Part shown: positions 40,940 through 51,032 of the stretch, piece after piece
Layout of the letters: every line of letters begins with the position of its first letter
Position numbering within the stretch: the stretch's first letter is position 1
NCBI GenBank assembly: GCA_947243795.1
Contig: OX365934.1
Location: forward strand, 868,001 to 932,000
DNA: 64,000 bases
Source: Saccharomyces uvarum
Taxonomy: Eukaryota; Ascomycota; Saccharomycetes; Saccharomycetales; Saccharomycetaceae
Reading direction: 5' to 3'
Made by a program: the position numbers and the translations under genes
The notes under the pieces: generated by a model
Told to the model about the DNA's origin: nothing
The model's input: only the letters and a program-made list of their open reading frames with translations
The model's database searches: none

Positions 40940-41902
40940 TGTATAGCTATTATCTGTTGAATTACTGCCTGCTCTATTTTTGCCTTTGTTATATTTTTTC
41001 TAGCGTTCGATTATAAAGCTAGTTTCTTGTTGTCTGTTTCCAATATTTCGATAATTTTAGCCAAACACGAAAAATGAAATTAGCGGATTTAATTTTGTAC
41101 CTTTATTTTTAATTGACTTGGTTCTTGAAGGGGGTCTACGTACGTACTTCTATATTGAGAAAAGCAAGCTTCGCAAAGATTGGGTTGTGTTTGAAATCGC
41201 GTAAGCAGCACAAGTAGATACTGTCTGATGAAGCCAGGAAGGAAATTCAGCCTTTTTTAGCTACGGTGCAAAAACATTCTTTGATCTCGAGTAAGGAAAA
41301 CTGGCCTCCAAAAAGAAAAAAAAGAACAATCTGAGAGTTTTTCGCTTTTCTTTTTTTTCCTTTTTTTTTGGCTGCCTTAGGGTTTCCAAGCCCTACTTTA
41401 AACCAGGCTAAAAGACCTACTACACGTGACCTTAGGGCTTGGTGGAGTCATTTTTGGGGCAATGACGTAATAGAGATGCAGGGATCTGAAGAAGTCCCAA
41501 TACGGGAAAAGGTAAACAGAAGCGATATCCCAAAAGGGAAAGCAATTAACCCGAAACGGTGCGAATAGCTGTGCCATGGATACTACGCCTTGCAGGTAGC
41601 TAAACGCTCTAGTGTGGAGTGTGCATTTTGCGATGATCCTCTGTCCGCTTGCAGTCTCAGGCGCTTTCTCTGACTACTTCTTTTATTCCAATGAGCAACC
41701 AATTTGAGTTGGTGTATGTTATTCGTGAGAGTAGTTTGTCGATATCTGTAGTTTTCTCTGGACAGAAATTCATAGCCTACCAAAAAGCCTCTTAGTGCGC
41801 GTTGATTATAAGCTAGGAATTTTTTTTTTTGCTGCTCCTTTCCTTTTTGAACTAGGCTCGAGAAAGTTACATTACTACGCAAAGCAATAACAGGTCTTTC
41901 AA
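40940..41902. other. Divergent intergenic SMI1-BNS1
   Basis: 963 bp with promoter sequence for both genes. It holds a T-rich tract (41345-41370), a Tbf1-type cluster with an inverted repeat (41377-41442) and no ATG-led frame that looks coding. Confidence 0.6.
41377..41442. promoter_or_regulatory. Inverted repeat with Tbf1-type motifs and an E-box
   Basis: CCAAGCCCTA (41386-41395) and TAGGGCTTGG (41433-41442) form a perfect 10-bp inverted repeat with a 37-bp spacer containing CACGTG (41423-41428). Three Tbf1-type cores (TTAGGG 41377-41382, AGCCCTA 41389-41395, TTAGGG 41432-41437) fall in 61 bp. It lies about 440-560 bp from each flanking start codon. Confidence 0.5.
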
Positions 41903-42364
41903 ATGAGTTATCGCAGTTCAGTGTCCCAAAACGAGATGAGAAACCTTACCAGGGATGTCCAAACTGCATCGATGTCTTGCGCAGAGAAGGATGTAACAAG
42001 AAGTTATCTTGACCAGTCCGCAAAGGATAGCTCGAAACATGCGAATCTTACAAAGGTTAGTGCAAAGCATTCGCTCCAGAGGTGTATCTTCAAGAAGCCA
42101 TACCAGAGCAAGAAAGTCGCGGAGGAGCAAAGGAAAACTCTGAGCACACAGCTTAGACAAAAATACGTTTCGCCATCAGACAGTTTACTCTCACCGTGCT
42201 CAAGGAAACTGAATGATCATAAGTCGAAATTATTTGTTGCCAAATCGCAACCAAAAAGACTCGACTTTGTACGCAGTAAACAGAGTATACTGACTAGTTC
42301 GAATGCGGATACCGAATTTGATAATGACGACGATGATGACGACGACGATTTGTTTATTAGCTAA
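41903..42364 (+). CDS. BNS1: Spo12-like protein Bns1
   Basis: A 153-residue small basic protein, somewhat longer than S. cerevisiae Bns1 (about 137). Bns1 is the paralogue of Spo12 and can replace it as part of the FEAR network that releases Cdc14 in early anaphase. The Spo12 signature, SKLFVAKSQPKRLDFVRSKQ, lies near residues 108-128. It is followed by an acidic C-terminal run of Asp residues (DNA 42325-42349). The start is the first ATG of the frame. N-terminal two-thirds are Ser/Lys-rich and likely disordered. The lengthened acidic run may explain part of the size difference. Confidence 0.88.
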   Translation: MSYRSSVSQNEMRNLTRDVQTASMSCAEKDVTRSYLDQSAKDSSKHANLTKVSAKHSLQRCIFKKPYQSKKVAEEQRKTLSTQLRQKYVSPSDSLLSPCSRKLNDHKSKLFVAKSQPKRLDFVRSKQSILTSSNADTEFDNDDDDDDDDLFIS

Positions 42365-42558
42365 ATTTATTGTGTAATTTGCTACATATGCTTTCCAATA
42401 ATATGCGAAGAATGCAGAATAATGCTCATTTTTTTCTTTCTTAGAAATCATACACATATATATGTTTTTACGTATCATTGTTATTTTATATTCACAGGTA
42501 AATAGCGTTCCAATATTATTACTTAAATTCATAGAGATCTCTTTGTCTCTGCTGCAAT

Positions 42559-43491
42559 TTATTTGCTCCTCTCGTTAATTCTTGCATCCACCATTGTATT
42601 CAATAATAATGCTTCATTATCCAAGACGACTCTATTAGGAGAGTTAGCTAGGATCTTGGCAATGTCCCTGGCGGTATCCAATCTTTTCAATTCCACATAA
42701 TCTTTTGATTTCTTGATGGCTTCACCAATCAACTCTGCGGATTTGGCTTCACCTTGTGCCTTCACTACCATTCCTTGCTTTTCTTGTCTAGCCTTATCAA
42801 CCACAAATGCCGCTCTTTGGGCATCTTGTTGAGCAATTTGCTTGGCTTCTACGGCATTGGTAAACTCAGGCGAAAATGTCATGTATGTAATGGAAACATC
42901 ATCTAACAAGATACTGAATTTGCTGGCACGACGAACCAAATTCTCACGAATCAACCGAGAAACCTTTTCTCTTTGGGTGATTAGTTGGGACGCATTAAAT
43001 TGGGCTACGACAGCCTTTAGAACCTCGTTGACAATAGAGGGCAAAACTCTTTCGTCATAATCCTGACCTAAAGTTCTATATATGGTGGGCAATTGTCCCA
43101 CATCCGGTCTAGAAAGCACTCTACAGGTAATATTCACCATTTGCAAATCTTTGGTACCTGTCAAAGACGCAACATTACGAGGTTTGGCTCTTACATCATA
43201 GATGATTGGGGTGTCAATCCAGGGAAAGATAAAATGCGTACCTTCGTTGAAAATCCTGGCGGAGACACCATTCAGCCTGGAATAAACAATGGCCCTGTGA
43301 CCACCATCCACATTAAACAACGCATTATTCACTAAAAGAGCACCACCTCCAAGCAAAATTAAACCACTAATCCCTGCAAACGCTCCCCCTGGTGAAGGCA
43401 TTTTGCCCTTGCCTCCGGGCTGCTGTACCCTAGACAACTGTTTTTGAAACGCCTTTGCGTACCTTTGAAACTCACCTGGTGATCTGTTCAT
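42559..43491 (-). CDS. PHB2: Prohibitin 2
   Basis: A 310-residue inner mitochondrial membrane protein, the same length as in S. cerevisiae, that forms large rings with Phb1 and controls m-AAA protease activity and membrane organisation. An N-terminal hydrophobic segment (FAGISGLILLGGGALLVNNA, about residues 38-57) anchors it and no cleavable presequence is obvious. The SPFH domain follows, with GHRAIVYSRLNGV and EGTHFIFPWIDTPIIYDVRAKP, then a helical C-terminal part rich in Ala, Gln, Lys and Glu that pairs with Phb1. The frame begins at a TTG at 43497; the ATG at 43491 is the correct start. It is divergent from NAS6 over 500 bp. Confidence 0.96.
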   Translation of the reverse strand: MNRSPGEFQRYAKAFQKQLSRVQQPGGKGKMPSPGGAFAGISGLILLGGGALLVNNALFNVDGGHRAIVYSRLNGVSARIFNEGTHFIFPWIDTPIIYDVRAKPRNVASLTGTKDLQMVNITCRVLSRPDVGQLPTIYRTLGQDYDERVLPSIVNEVLKAVVAQFNASQLITQREKVSRLIRENLVRRASKFSILLDDVSITYMTFSPEFTNAVEAKQIAQQDAQRAAFVVDKARQEKQGMVVKAQGEAKSAELIGEAIKKSKDYVELKRLDTARDIAKILANSPNRVVLDNEALLLNTMVDARINERSK

Positions 43492-43991
43492 TGGCAATAA
43501 TTACTGATCTATTCCTAGTAACGGCTAACTGTACTTGTCAGATCGGTAAGTCCTTCTCCTTCAGCACTGCTTTTTCCGATATCCTTCGTAGTTTATAGCC
43601 TGCCCTTTTTTGCCATTAATTAGATACCAAAACGATGCAAGGACAAAGTTTTTGCCACTTATCCTCGTCGCTAGTGATTTCATGATGTCAACTGTAAGGA
43701 AATCAAAGAATATGGAACACCACACAAATGCTTGCATGAAGCAATTCACTTATAGCTACTAGTTCTGAGGCAAACAATCGAGGGAGTCATTCAAGCTGCT
43801 ATTGTAATTAGGCGTGTCCCGATATTGTTGAAATTACACGAGCACAGAGCGTCTATGCTTACCCGGCTGTTGTTTCATCAAATGGCACCTCTCATCGTAA
43901 TATCCACATAAAGGGTCTTGTTAATAAGGGTTCTCCCTGTTCTGCAGCAAGTGTTGGATACATAGATTTACGAACAGAAAACTGTGTAGTA
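43492..43991. other. Divergent intergenic PHB2-NAS6
   Basis: Promoter region for both genes. TTTGCCACT at 43651-43659 (reverse AGTGGCAAA) is a variant of the Rpn4-bound proteasome control element, 333 bp before the NAS6 start. A minus-strand 62-codon frame (43561-43749) shows no conserved feature. Confidence 0.5.
43651..43659 (-). promoter_or_regulatory. Rpn4-type (PACE-like) site for NAS6
   Basis: AGTGGCAAA on the minus strand differs by one base from the canonical GGTGGCAAA. NAS6 belongs to the proteasome regulon controlled by Rpn4. The site is equally near PHB2, so its target is inferred. Confidence 0.45.
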
Positions 43992-44678
43992 ATGTCTGTT
44001 CATCCTTTGCACCAAGCGTGTATGGAAAATGACTTCGTCAAAGTGCAAGAATTGCTTCATTGCAAACCCTCGTTGTTGCTAGAGAAGGACCAGGATGGCA
44101 GGATCCCGCTGCACTGGTCGGTTTCCTTCCAAGCACACGAAATCACTAGTTTTTTGGTTTCTAAGATGGAACATGTGAATTTGGATGATTATCCAGACGA
44201 AATTGGATGGACACCATTCCATATTGCATGCTCAGTGGGAGATTTAGATGTAGTGAAATCTCTATACGATAGACCCATCAAACCTGATTTGAATAAGGTC
44301 ACCAACCAAGGCATCACATGCCTACATTTGGCAGTTGGTAAGAAATGGTATGAAGTGTCCAAATTTTTAATTGATAATGGTGCGTCCGTGAGAATTAAAG
44401 ACAAGCTCAATCAAATCCCACTACACAGAGCCGCATCCGTGGGCTCGTTGAGATTGATTGAGTTGCTATGTGACGTGGGCAAAAGCCCCGTGAATTGGGC
44501 TGATAGGCAAGGTTGGACTCCGTTGTTCCACGCTTTAGCTGAAGGGAATGGTGACGCTGCCGTATTGTTAGTAGAAAAATATAACGCCGAGTACGATCTT
44601 GTGGATAATAAAGGCGTCAAGGCAGAAAATGTTGCCCTCAATGAACAAGTTAAAAAGTTTTTCCTAAATAATGTATAA
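43992..44678 (+). CDS. NAS6: Proteasome assembly chaperone Nas6 (gankyrin)
   Basis: A 228-residue protein built of ankyrin repeats, the same length as in S. cerevisiae. Nas6 binds the C-domain of Rpt3 and guides assembly of the 19S proteasome base. Seven repeats are visible through their core patterns, for example GRIPLHWSVSFQAHE, GWTPFHIACSVGDLDVV, GITCLHLAVGKKWYEV, NQIPLHRAASVGSLRLIELL and GWTPLFHALAEGNGDAAVLL. The start is the first ATG. Its stop is only 25 bp from the PHO81 stop on the other strand, so the two mRNAs must overlap at their 3' ends. Confidence 0.97.
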   Translation: MSVHPLHQACMENDFVKVQELLHCKPSLLLEKDQDGRIPLHWSVSFQAHEITSFLVSKMEHVNLDDYPDEIGWTPFHIACSVGDLDVVKSLYDRPIKPDLNKVTNQGITCLHLAVGKKWYEVSKFLIDNGASVRIKDKLNQIPLHRAASVGSLRLIELLCDVGKSPVNWADRQGWTPLFHALAEGNGDAAVLLVEKYNAEYDLVDNKGVKAENVALNEQVKKFFLNNV

Positions 44679-44703
44679 AATATCTAATATATATCGAAGA
44701 ATC

Positions 44704-47700
44704 TCACATATCAATATTATTCTTAAATAGCAGTTCAGAGCCACAGTAAATCCCACTATTATTTTCGTCGTTGGGTAATTGTTCGTTCTCGTCAATTGAG
44801 GCAATCAACAATAGCCCGCTTTGTTTAATATTTTTGGTCAATGAGGGACATATCCTTAATGTTTCATGTGGAATGGTCACACCCAGTAAGTTATTATTCA
44901 TAGCAAATTGAATCATCGTATGTATGTTTAAAGGCGCAGTATCCAAATATGACATCTTTTGGGAGTTTACGGCCAGCTCTTTCAAACAATTTGGTGTATC
45001 GCTTATAAACTTACTAGTGTTTGAGTCTCTAAATAGATTCTTCATTTGCAATAAAACCGGGAAGTTGGGTTGTTTCCAGTTAAGAATCGAACAAGCCTCC
45101 CAATTACATGAACTGAAAACTATTTGACGCATACTCTCGCTTCCACTATGACGCAAAAATCGTTCATGCTCAAAAATAATAAGCAACAACTTATCAATGA
45201 ACTCATTAATATTTATAAATGGGGACATTTTGACAGGAATAGTGTCGATTTCTTTATCGGTTGGGAAACAAACCCGGACGACCAACTGCACTGATCCTGG
45301 AATGACTTCTAGTAAACTTCTCAGGGGGAATATTCTTGACGATAAATATTGCTTCAATGTCACTTCGTTAAAGCTTCCATCAATCTTACCTAAATCGTAA
45401 TCCACTAGTTTTTCTAACTGTCCTTTCGTCATGTCATTCAATAAAATCTTTGTGCCTTTGAATTCGACGAAGGGTTTTGGGGCTGCTACTATAGTTCCGT
45501 CATTCAAAGCGCAGACTAGTATGCTTACGAAACTACCATTTAAGGATGAGGAAGTAACAAAATTGCCTTCTTTGTTAGAAGACGTCATCATATCGCCTCC
45601 CGTAGATTTCCAATATGGTTCATACTTTATGATTTTTAATGGGTTTCCTGGATATGGGAAAATAATCTGATAGTCAAAAGTAAGACATCCAATATTGTTT
45701 AGTCTTGTATCAAACAAGGGTAGATTTATGGTTGTAATACTATTTGTTGCAGGTTTTTTAAAAAGGTATGACATGGCTGTTGTTTTGGCAATTATTCTTG
45801 TACCAAATGCGGGAAATATTTCAAAATCCATAGAAAAATCCTTGATGGAATCAACTTGAAAGATGATTTCACCGTCATCATGATCTTCACTGATTTCTTC
45901 GTCATCTTCTTCATCGTTCGTTTCACTGATGTTTTTACCAAAACCATTGATTTCACCAGCTCTAACAGGTAAAATTACATTACGCGGTATTATTTCATGT
46001 AAATTGGAAGACAAAGTAATTCTTCCTGGTGAAGAAGACATAATAATACCATTTTCTTGAGTTAATTTGATGGATTCAAGACCTGGTTTTAGTTTCAGTT
46101 TTATGAAAATCTTCTTTTCCAAAAAATTGTGACCATATTTTCTAAGGGGAATAATAGGTGGGGGTAAAGCAAAATCTGGAATGCTGTCTGGAATGTCCAG
46201 ATCTGATTTATCATCGTTTGCAGTTAAAGCCACCGTGTTGGGATGCAGCAATTTAATTTGAGCATCTGCTTCCTTTATATAATTGGGCGCAAGGTTTATT
46301 GGTGTTTGTAGAAGTGCATTCAAAACACCAACATGACTCTCCCATAATGCATAGAATAATGGAGAATGTCCATTATCGTCCTCAATATCTAAACGTGCTC
46401 CATTTTTTAATAGTTCACCGATAACTTCAGAATGACCAGATCTAACAGCATAAAAAATAGGAGTCCACTTATTGAAGCCATCGATTTCATTGGGGTCCGC
46501 ACCATACTGAATCAACAGTTGGATTAATTGTGCATCACCACCAATTTTGGCTACTATATGAAGGGTGCATAAACCAGTGGAATTTTTTTTGAAAAGTGGT
46601 TGACATAAATGTTGAGAACTTTGTTTGTTATGATCAGCGTTTTGTTTACTCCGTATTTCCAGGAGTAATTTAGCAGCGTCGTGGTTATTGAATTTACAAG
46701 CAACGTTCAAAGGATCAAATTGGACTTTAGCAGAGCTGATTATATTCTTACTGTAGTCTAAGACTGGCTTTTCAACAGGAGATGCATTTGCACCACCAAT
46801 GGTTAATAGGTCTCTCACGACATCTATGTGGTTGTTCGTTATAGCCAATACCAACGGTGTCTTAGAATCACTATCAATCGGATCAATGTCTTTCAAAAGA
46901 TAGGTAATCAGTAAGGAATGAACAAATTCCAATTTCCCTAGTTCTGCAGCATAATGAAGAGGTACCCGCGCATGTATATCTTGAGCATTCAGTAACTTCT
47001 GGACTGTTTCCTTGGATAATTTTGAGGTTGTTAAAGCTTCATCGAGAATGAATAAACGAGATTGGTTTGGACAACTTGCGGCTTCGTGAAATACGTTCTT
47101 TCGTGAGAATACTTGGTCATCTTCATCACAATATGACAAATCGATATGGTCTTGGTTGCTTTTGTAAAAGATATGCAGCGAGTTATCGTCTAGAGGGCTA
47201 GCCACTAACAATAAGAACAACGTGGTTAGGCATTCCTTCAACAGGGAAAACACATTTTTATGAGATGATTCCGAAGCGTTTTGTAATAAATATGTAAAGA
47301 TCTTGGCCTCCCTGAAGTTTCTTAATAATGCGTGTTTTCTTTGAATATCTTTAACAGTCGTGATATTCAAAATTTCCTTGTACCAGTTTTCAATTTCCAT
47401 CTCCATGTCGAGGGAAGAAGAAGATGGTGCTGCAGAGAAAACATGTTGAAGTTGGTTTTCGGAAGTTTTCGATGTTGCTAACTGATAACTGTTAAGTTCA
47501 TTTTTTTCATTATTATTATCCTCACTAACAAAATCAGCGGATTCCAAGCCTGCCGTCCTATTGTTGTTGTCAATATCATTTAACTCCAAGAGGATGTGCA
47601 AAGTTTCATCGTTTAGTTTGAGTGGCCCATCCTTAGTGAATATTGGTTGAATGGAGACAACCGTAGCAAGATAAAAGTCTTTATCATGAGACTGGGACCT

Positions 47701-48171
47701 TTTATCCCATTTTTTCAAAGCTTTTGAAAATCCAGTTTTATTCAGTTCAACATACTGCTCCAAATTCCTTAAATCTTTTTGAAACTTTTTGAAAGCCGCA
47801 TACAAATTTTTGAATGAAGTAGCTTGGTTGGAAGTTAATTTACCGTTCGACTTGTAGTCCTTGTATTTTGAGTGCAAAATATTAAACTTTATCCTCAAAT
47901 CGGATTCTCTTGCCAAATAATATCCATTGACTTTTTCGAGTTCTCTCTCTAGTTTGAAGAAGAATGCAGCTTTGTTTTCTTGCAATCTCTGGTGTATGAT
48001 TTTTTCATCAATATCATCTAATGTCAAATGTAGATCCAACTCCGAGCTCGTCTTTAAAGTGGGGATAGCTAATTGTTTAATCAATTTTTTGAGAGCCTTG
48101 TAATCAATGAAATGACTGTTGTACTCTGCCAATTCCAATTGCCTAGCTTCCAAATATTTGCCGAACTTCAT
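44704..48171 (-). CDS. PHO81: CDK inhibitor Pho81 of the phosphate pathway
   Basis: A 1155-residue protein (S. cerevisiae 1178) that inhibits the cyclin-CDK Pho80-Pho85 when phosphate, and its inositol pyrophosphate signal, is low, so that Pho4 enters the nucleus. It starts with an SPX domain (MKFGKYLEARQLELAEYNSHFIDYKALKKLIKQL; about residues 1-160), followed by at least five ankyrin repeats (about residues 410-640, for example RVPLHYAAELGKLEFVHSLL and NKWTPIFYAVRSGHSEVI). The minimal inhibitory region lies just after, and the C-terminal part is a GDPD-like domain that lacks clear catalytic residues in this family. An acidic stretch, NDEEDDEEISEDHDDGE, sits between. A Pho4-type site lies upstream. 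Confidence 0.96.
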   Translation of the reverse strand: MKFGKYLEARQLELAEYNSHFIDYKALKKLIKQLAIPTLKTSSELDLHLTLDDIDEKIIHQRLQENKAAFFFKLERELEKVNGYYLARESDLRIKFNILHSKYKDYKSNGKLTSNQATSFKNLYAAFKKFQKDLRNLEQYVELNKTGFSKALKKWDKRSQSHDKDFYLATVVSIQPIFTKDGPLKLNDETLHILLELNDIDNNNRTAGLESADFVSEDNNNEKNELNSYQLATSKTSENQLQHVFSAAPSSSSLDMEMEIENWYKEILNITTVKDIQRKHALLRNFREAKIFTYLLQNASESSHKNVFSLLKECLTTLFLLLVASPLDDNSLHIFYKSNQDHIDLSYCDEDDQVFSRKNVFHEAASCPNQSRLFILDEALTTSKLSKETVQKLLNAQDIHARVPLHYAAELGKLEFVHSLLITYLLKDIDPIDSDSKTPLVLAITNNHIDVVRDLLTIGGANASPVEKPVLDYSKNIISSAKVQFDPLNVACKFNNHDAAKLLLEIRSKQNADHNKQSSQHLCQPLFKKNSTGLCTLHIVAKIGGDAQLIQLLIQYGADPNEIDGFNKWTPIFYAVRSGHSEVIGELLKNGARLDIEDDNGHSPLFYALWESHVGVLNALLQTPINLAPNYIKEADAQIKLLHPNTVALTANDDKSDLDIPDSIPDFALPPPIIPLRKYGHNFLEKKIFIKLKLKPGLESIKLTQENGIIMSSSPGRITLSSNLHEIIPRNVILPVRAGEINGFGKNISETNDEEDDEEISEDHDDGEIIFQVDSIKDFSMDFEIFPAFGTRIIAKTTAMSYLFKKPATNSITTINLPLFDTRLNNIGCLTFDYQIIFPYPGNPLKIIKYEPYWKSTGGDMMTSSNKEGNFVTSSSLNGSFVSILVCALNDGTIVAAPKPFVEFKGTKILLNDMTKGQLEKLVDYDLGKIDGSFNEVTLKQYLSSRIFPLRSLLEVIPGSVQLVVRVCFPTDKEIDTIPVKMSPFININEFIDKLLLIIFEHERFLRHSGSESMRQIVFSSCNWEACSILNWKQPNFPVLLQMKNLFRDSNTSKFISDTPNCLKELAVNSQKMSYLDTAPLNIHTMIQFAMNNNLLGVTIPHETLRICPSLTKNIKQSGLLLIASIDENEQLPNDENNSGIYCGSELLFKNNIDM

Positions 48172-48506
48172 GACACCTCTATCTGTTTTATTTCGCTCAA
48201 AAGGTTGGTGCGTAAGTAGTCTCTTCTACTGTGAAATTAAAAACGAAGTGCTGTAATTGACAGCTTTGAAACAGGCAGGCCTTAGGGAAGCTTAGCTATT
48301 TGAGCTGGTGCTAATTGAAAAACAAAAACAGATTCCTTGTACCTAGGCTTTGCAAAGAAAAGTAATTATGTAATCCGCTTGAAGGGGCTCTCGAAGGTTT
48401 GCTAAAGAGTTGAAAGGAGTGTGAATAAGTGTTGATGCTGGTCCTCATACTAGTCTCGAGCCATCGCCAAGTAGCTGATAAAATTGATTAATTGTGCCCT
48501 TATTCG

Positions 48507-48512
48507 CACGTG
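48507..48512. promoter_or_regulatory. Pho4-type site of the PHO81 promoter
   Basis: CACGTG within GCACGTGC, about 335 bp before the PHO81 start codon. S. cerevisiae PHO81 is activated by Pho4 through one such site at a similar distance, giving positive feedback in the pathway. Confidence 0.7.
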
Positions 48513-49720
48513 CCGTACCACCTGTACCTCACACTGAAATGTGTGATACAATCAAGAAAACTTATTACTTCAAAGGAAACTCACGGCGGTGAACTGCGTG
48601 ATAAGGCACTTCGTTCTTCTTCGCATTTTATTTTTTTGCGTTTCTGCATAAAAGAAAATGGTTGATTGCACTAGATGCATACCTTTTCGTTCTATAGACT
48701 AGCACCACCAAAATTATTCATATGTTGCCTCTAAGGCATGTGATGTCCGTTAATTAGCTGTCACAGGCGTGTGTCCAGTGAAAGTCCAAATGGCAAGTCT
48801 TTCAGTCATGCGGCTCTTTGCTGGATACAAGGCCAAGTAAATATGATTCGGCACCTTTGCTTATTCAAAGGTACTTGAAGCTGCTAAGGCAAATAATTAG
48901 GTACAATGAATTTTTACCGTGGCCTTGCTTCGTAGTTTCAGGTTCGTTTAGCAAGCACTCAATGGAAAATATCTTGGCTTGATTTCCTATTTGCTTACAA
49001 ATTGAAAAATTCGCCTTCATTCTTTATATTCGTGAAACTGCGCGAGGTTCTTTACACCGTGCCAGTATTCGTTAATTATTGAACAAGACAATTGCACCGG
49101 ATACGAGTCACGTCTAACCTAGTTCGTTGACCATATCGCGGAGAACAAACGTCGTTTGCTTGTCAAGACTTTATCATCTAAGCTGTGAGGCAGCAACATA
49201 ACTAAAAGCCAGGAAGACTTTAGAAGTAAACTTATATCTGCGCTTGCACTCAAACTTTTGCTGGAAAACTAGCTAAAAATAGTATTTTTTAAGTTTTATT
49301 TGATCTCGTAAACAAGGCCAACTAAAACTGATAGTCTACGAACCGAATCTATCCGGCATTTGTTTAATAGGATCTTCTGGCCGATAGAACTCATTTTCTT
49401 TGTCCAATGGTGTCAAATGTAAATGTCGGATTACTAATCGCTATTAAATGCGGACGCCTTATGCATCCTCGAAAAGTCATTTTCAGATCTTCCCCCGAAG
49501 AAATCCACGCAGGAATCCCCTAGAGAAATTTTATTGTTCTGACGCCCACTCATAATGGCTTTATTGTTGCTCAGAAATACAATAACAGCTACTTTTTTGT
49601 ACGAAGCTTTTTCAAAGCTTATTGTCGAATCGTTTTCGCTGTAATTCTCTCCCCACTTACATTCCTTAATGAATGGGGGAAAGAAACAGCGCCAACTAGA
49701 AGACCTTTCAAAAAATGGCA

Positions 49721-49728
49721 TATAAAAG
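49721..49728 (+). promoter_or_regulatory. TATA element of YHB1
   Basis: TATAAAAG, 105 bp before the YHB1 start codon, the usual spacing for a stress-responsive TATA-containing yeast gene. Confidence 0.55.
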
Positions 49729-49832
49729 GCCTTCGAGCTTAAAGTATAAGCCTTTTTCTTGTCTTCATCTAATATTTAGTTTACCGTTTACGTGTAATAA
49801 CTAAAACAAATTATATAAAAGTCACCTTAATA

Positions 49833-51032
49833 ATGCTATCCGAACACACCCGTACCATAATCAAAGCTACCGTTCCGGTCTTGGAGCAGCAAGGCACTGT
49901 CATCACGCGTACTTTTTACAAGAATATGCTTGCTGAACACACAGAGCTACTCAACATTTTTAACAGAACTAATCAGAAAGCTGGTGCGCAACCAAATGCC
50001 TTGGCCACCACTGTTTTGGCTGCTGCTAAGAACATTGACGATCTGTCCGTTCTTATGGACCATGTTAAGCAGATTGGCCACAAGCACCGCGCTTTGCAAA
50101 TCAAGCCTGAACATTATCCAATCGTCGGTGAATATTTACTAAAGGCCATTAAGGAAGTTTTAGGTGAAGCCGCTACCCCCGAAATCATTAGCGCTTGGGG
50201 CGAGGCTTACCAGGCTATTGCTAACGTCTTCATCACTGTTGAAAATAAAATGTACAAAGAAGCTTCATGGTCAGGTTGGAAACCATTCGAAATTATGGCT
50301 AAAGAGTATGTTGCCTCTGATGTTGCTCAATTCACTGTTAAACCAAAGGCCAATTCCGGAATTGACTTGGCAAGTTTGCCAATTAGTCCAGGGCAATATA
50401 TTACAGTAAACACTCACCCAGTTAGACAGGGGAATCAGTACGACGCCTTAAGGCATTATTCACTCTGTTCTGCTTCTGCCAAGGACGGTTTGAAATTTGC
50501 GGTCAAGATGGAAACCGATAGAGATGATTATCCTGCAGGCTTAGTCTCTGAGTATTTACACAAAGACGCTAAAATCGGGGATGAAATAAAACTAAGTGCT
50601 CCAGCTGGTGATTTTACCATCAACAGGGAATTGATCAACCAAAATAAAATTGCATTAGTGCTATTATCCTCTGGTGTTGGTGTTACACCAATTCTAGCCA
50701 TGTTGGAAGAACAGGTTAAATGCAATCCGGACAGACCAATCTATTGGATACAATCTTCTTACGATGAAAAGACACAAGCTTTCAAAAAGCACGTTGATAA
50801 ATTACTAGCCAAATGTTCAAATGTTGAGGAGATTATTGTCCATACTAATATCCAACCAATGATTGATGCTAAATTCTTAAAGGAAAGGTCACCAGCACAT
50901 GCCGATGTCTACACCTGTGGCTCTTTAGCCTTCATGCAAGCTATGATTGGACATCTTAGGGAATTGGAACATCGCGATGACATGATACATTACGAACCTT
51001 TCGGTCCAAAGATGTCGATTGTGAAAGTTTAA
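49833..51032 (+). CDS. YHB1: Flavohemoglobin, nitric oxide dioxygenase
   Basis: A 399-residue cytosolic enzyme, the same length as in S. cerevisiae, that turns nitric oxide and O2 into nitrate using NADPH. The globin domain covers about residues 1-140, with the proximal His in the GHKHRALQIKPEHYPIVGEYLL region. The FAD-binding domain has the RHYSLCSA motif at residues 207-214 and the NAD(P) domain has SSGVGVTPILAMLEEQ and the CGSLAFMQAMIGHLRELE block. The C-terminal YEPFGPKMSI loop is typical. Codon bias is moderate to high. It converges on MIC26, 257 bp apart. Confidence 0.97.
   Translation: MLSEHTRTIIKATVPVLEQQGTVITRTFYKNMLAEHTELLNIFNRTNQKAGAQPNALATTVLAAAKNIDDLSVLMDHVKQIGHKHRALQIKPEHYPIVGEYLLKAIKEVLGEAATPEIISAWGEAYQAIANVFITVENKMYKEASWSGWKPFEIMAKEYVASDVAQFTVKPKANSGIDLASLPISPGQYITVNTHPVRQGNQYDALRHYSLCSASAKDGLKFAVKMETDRDDYPAGLVSEYLHKDAKIGDEIKLSAPAGDFTINRELINQNKIALVLLSSGVGVTPILAMLEEQVKCNPDRPIYWIQSSYDEKTQAFKKHVDKLLAKCSNVEEIIVHTNIQPMIDAKFLKERSPAHADVYTCGSLAFMQAMIGHLRELEHRDDMIHYEPFGPKMSIVKV

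Larger units (their letters stand above)
48172..49832. other. Long divergent intergenic PHO81-YHB1
   Basis: 1.66 kb, the longest gene-free stretch of the window. It contains the Pho4-type site at 48507-48512 and the YHB1 TATA element at 49721-49728. A minus-strand 95-codon ATG frame (49434-49721) covers the YHB1 promoter but has no recognisable domain. I see no RNA gene or mobile element. Confidence 0.6.

Noticed and set aside
41583-41882. 99-codon minus-strand frame upstream of BNS1
   Set aside because: Starts at a TTG and contains no ATG; it lies in promoter sequence.
49434-49721. 95-codon minus-strand ATG frame in the YHB1 promoter
   Set aside because: It overlaps the YHB1 TATA element and has no known domain; composition looks random. 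Conservation across species would be needed to reopen it.
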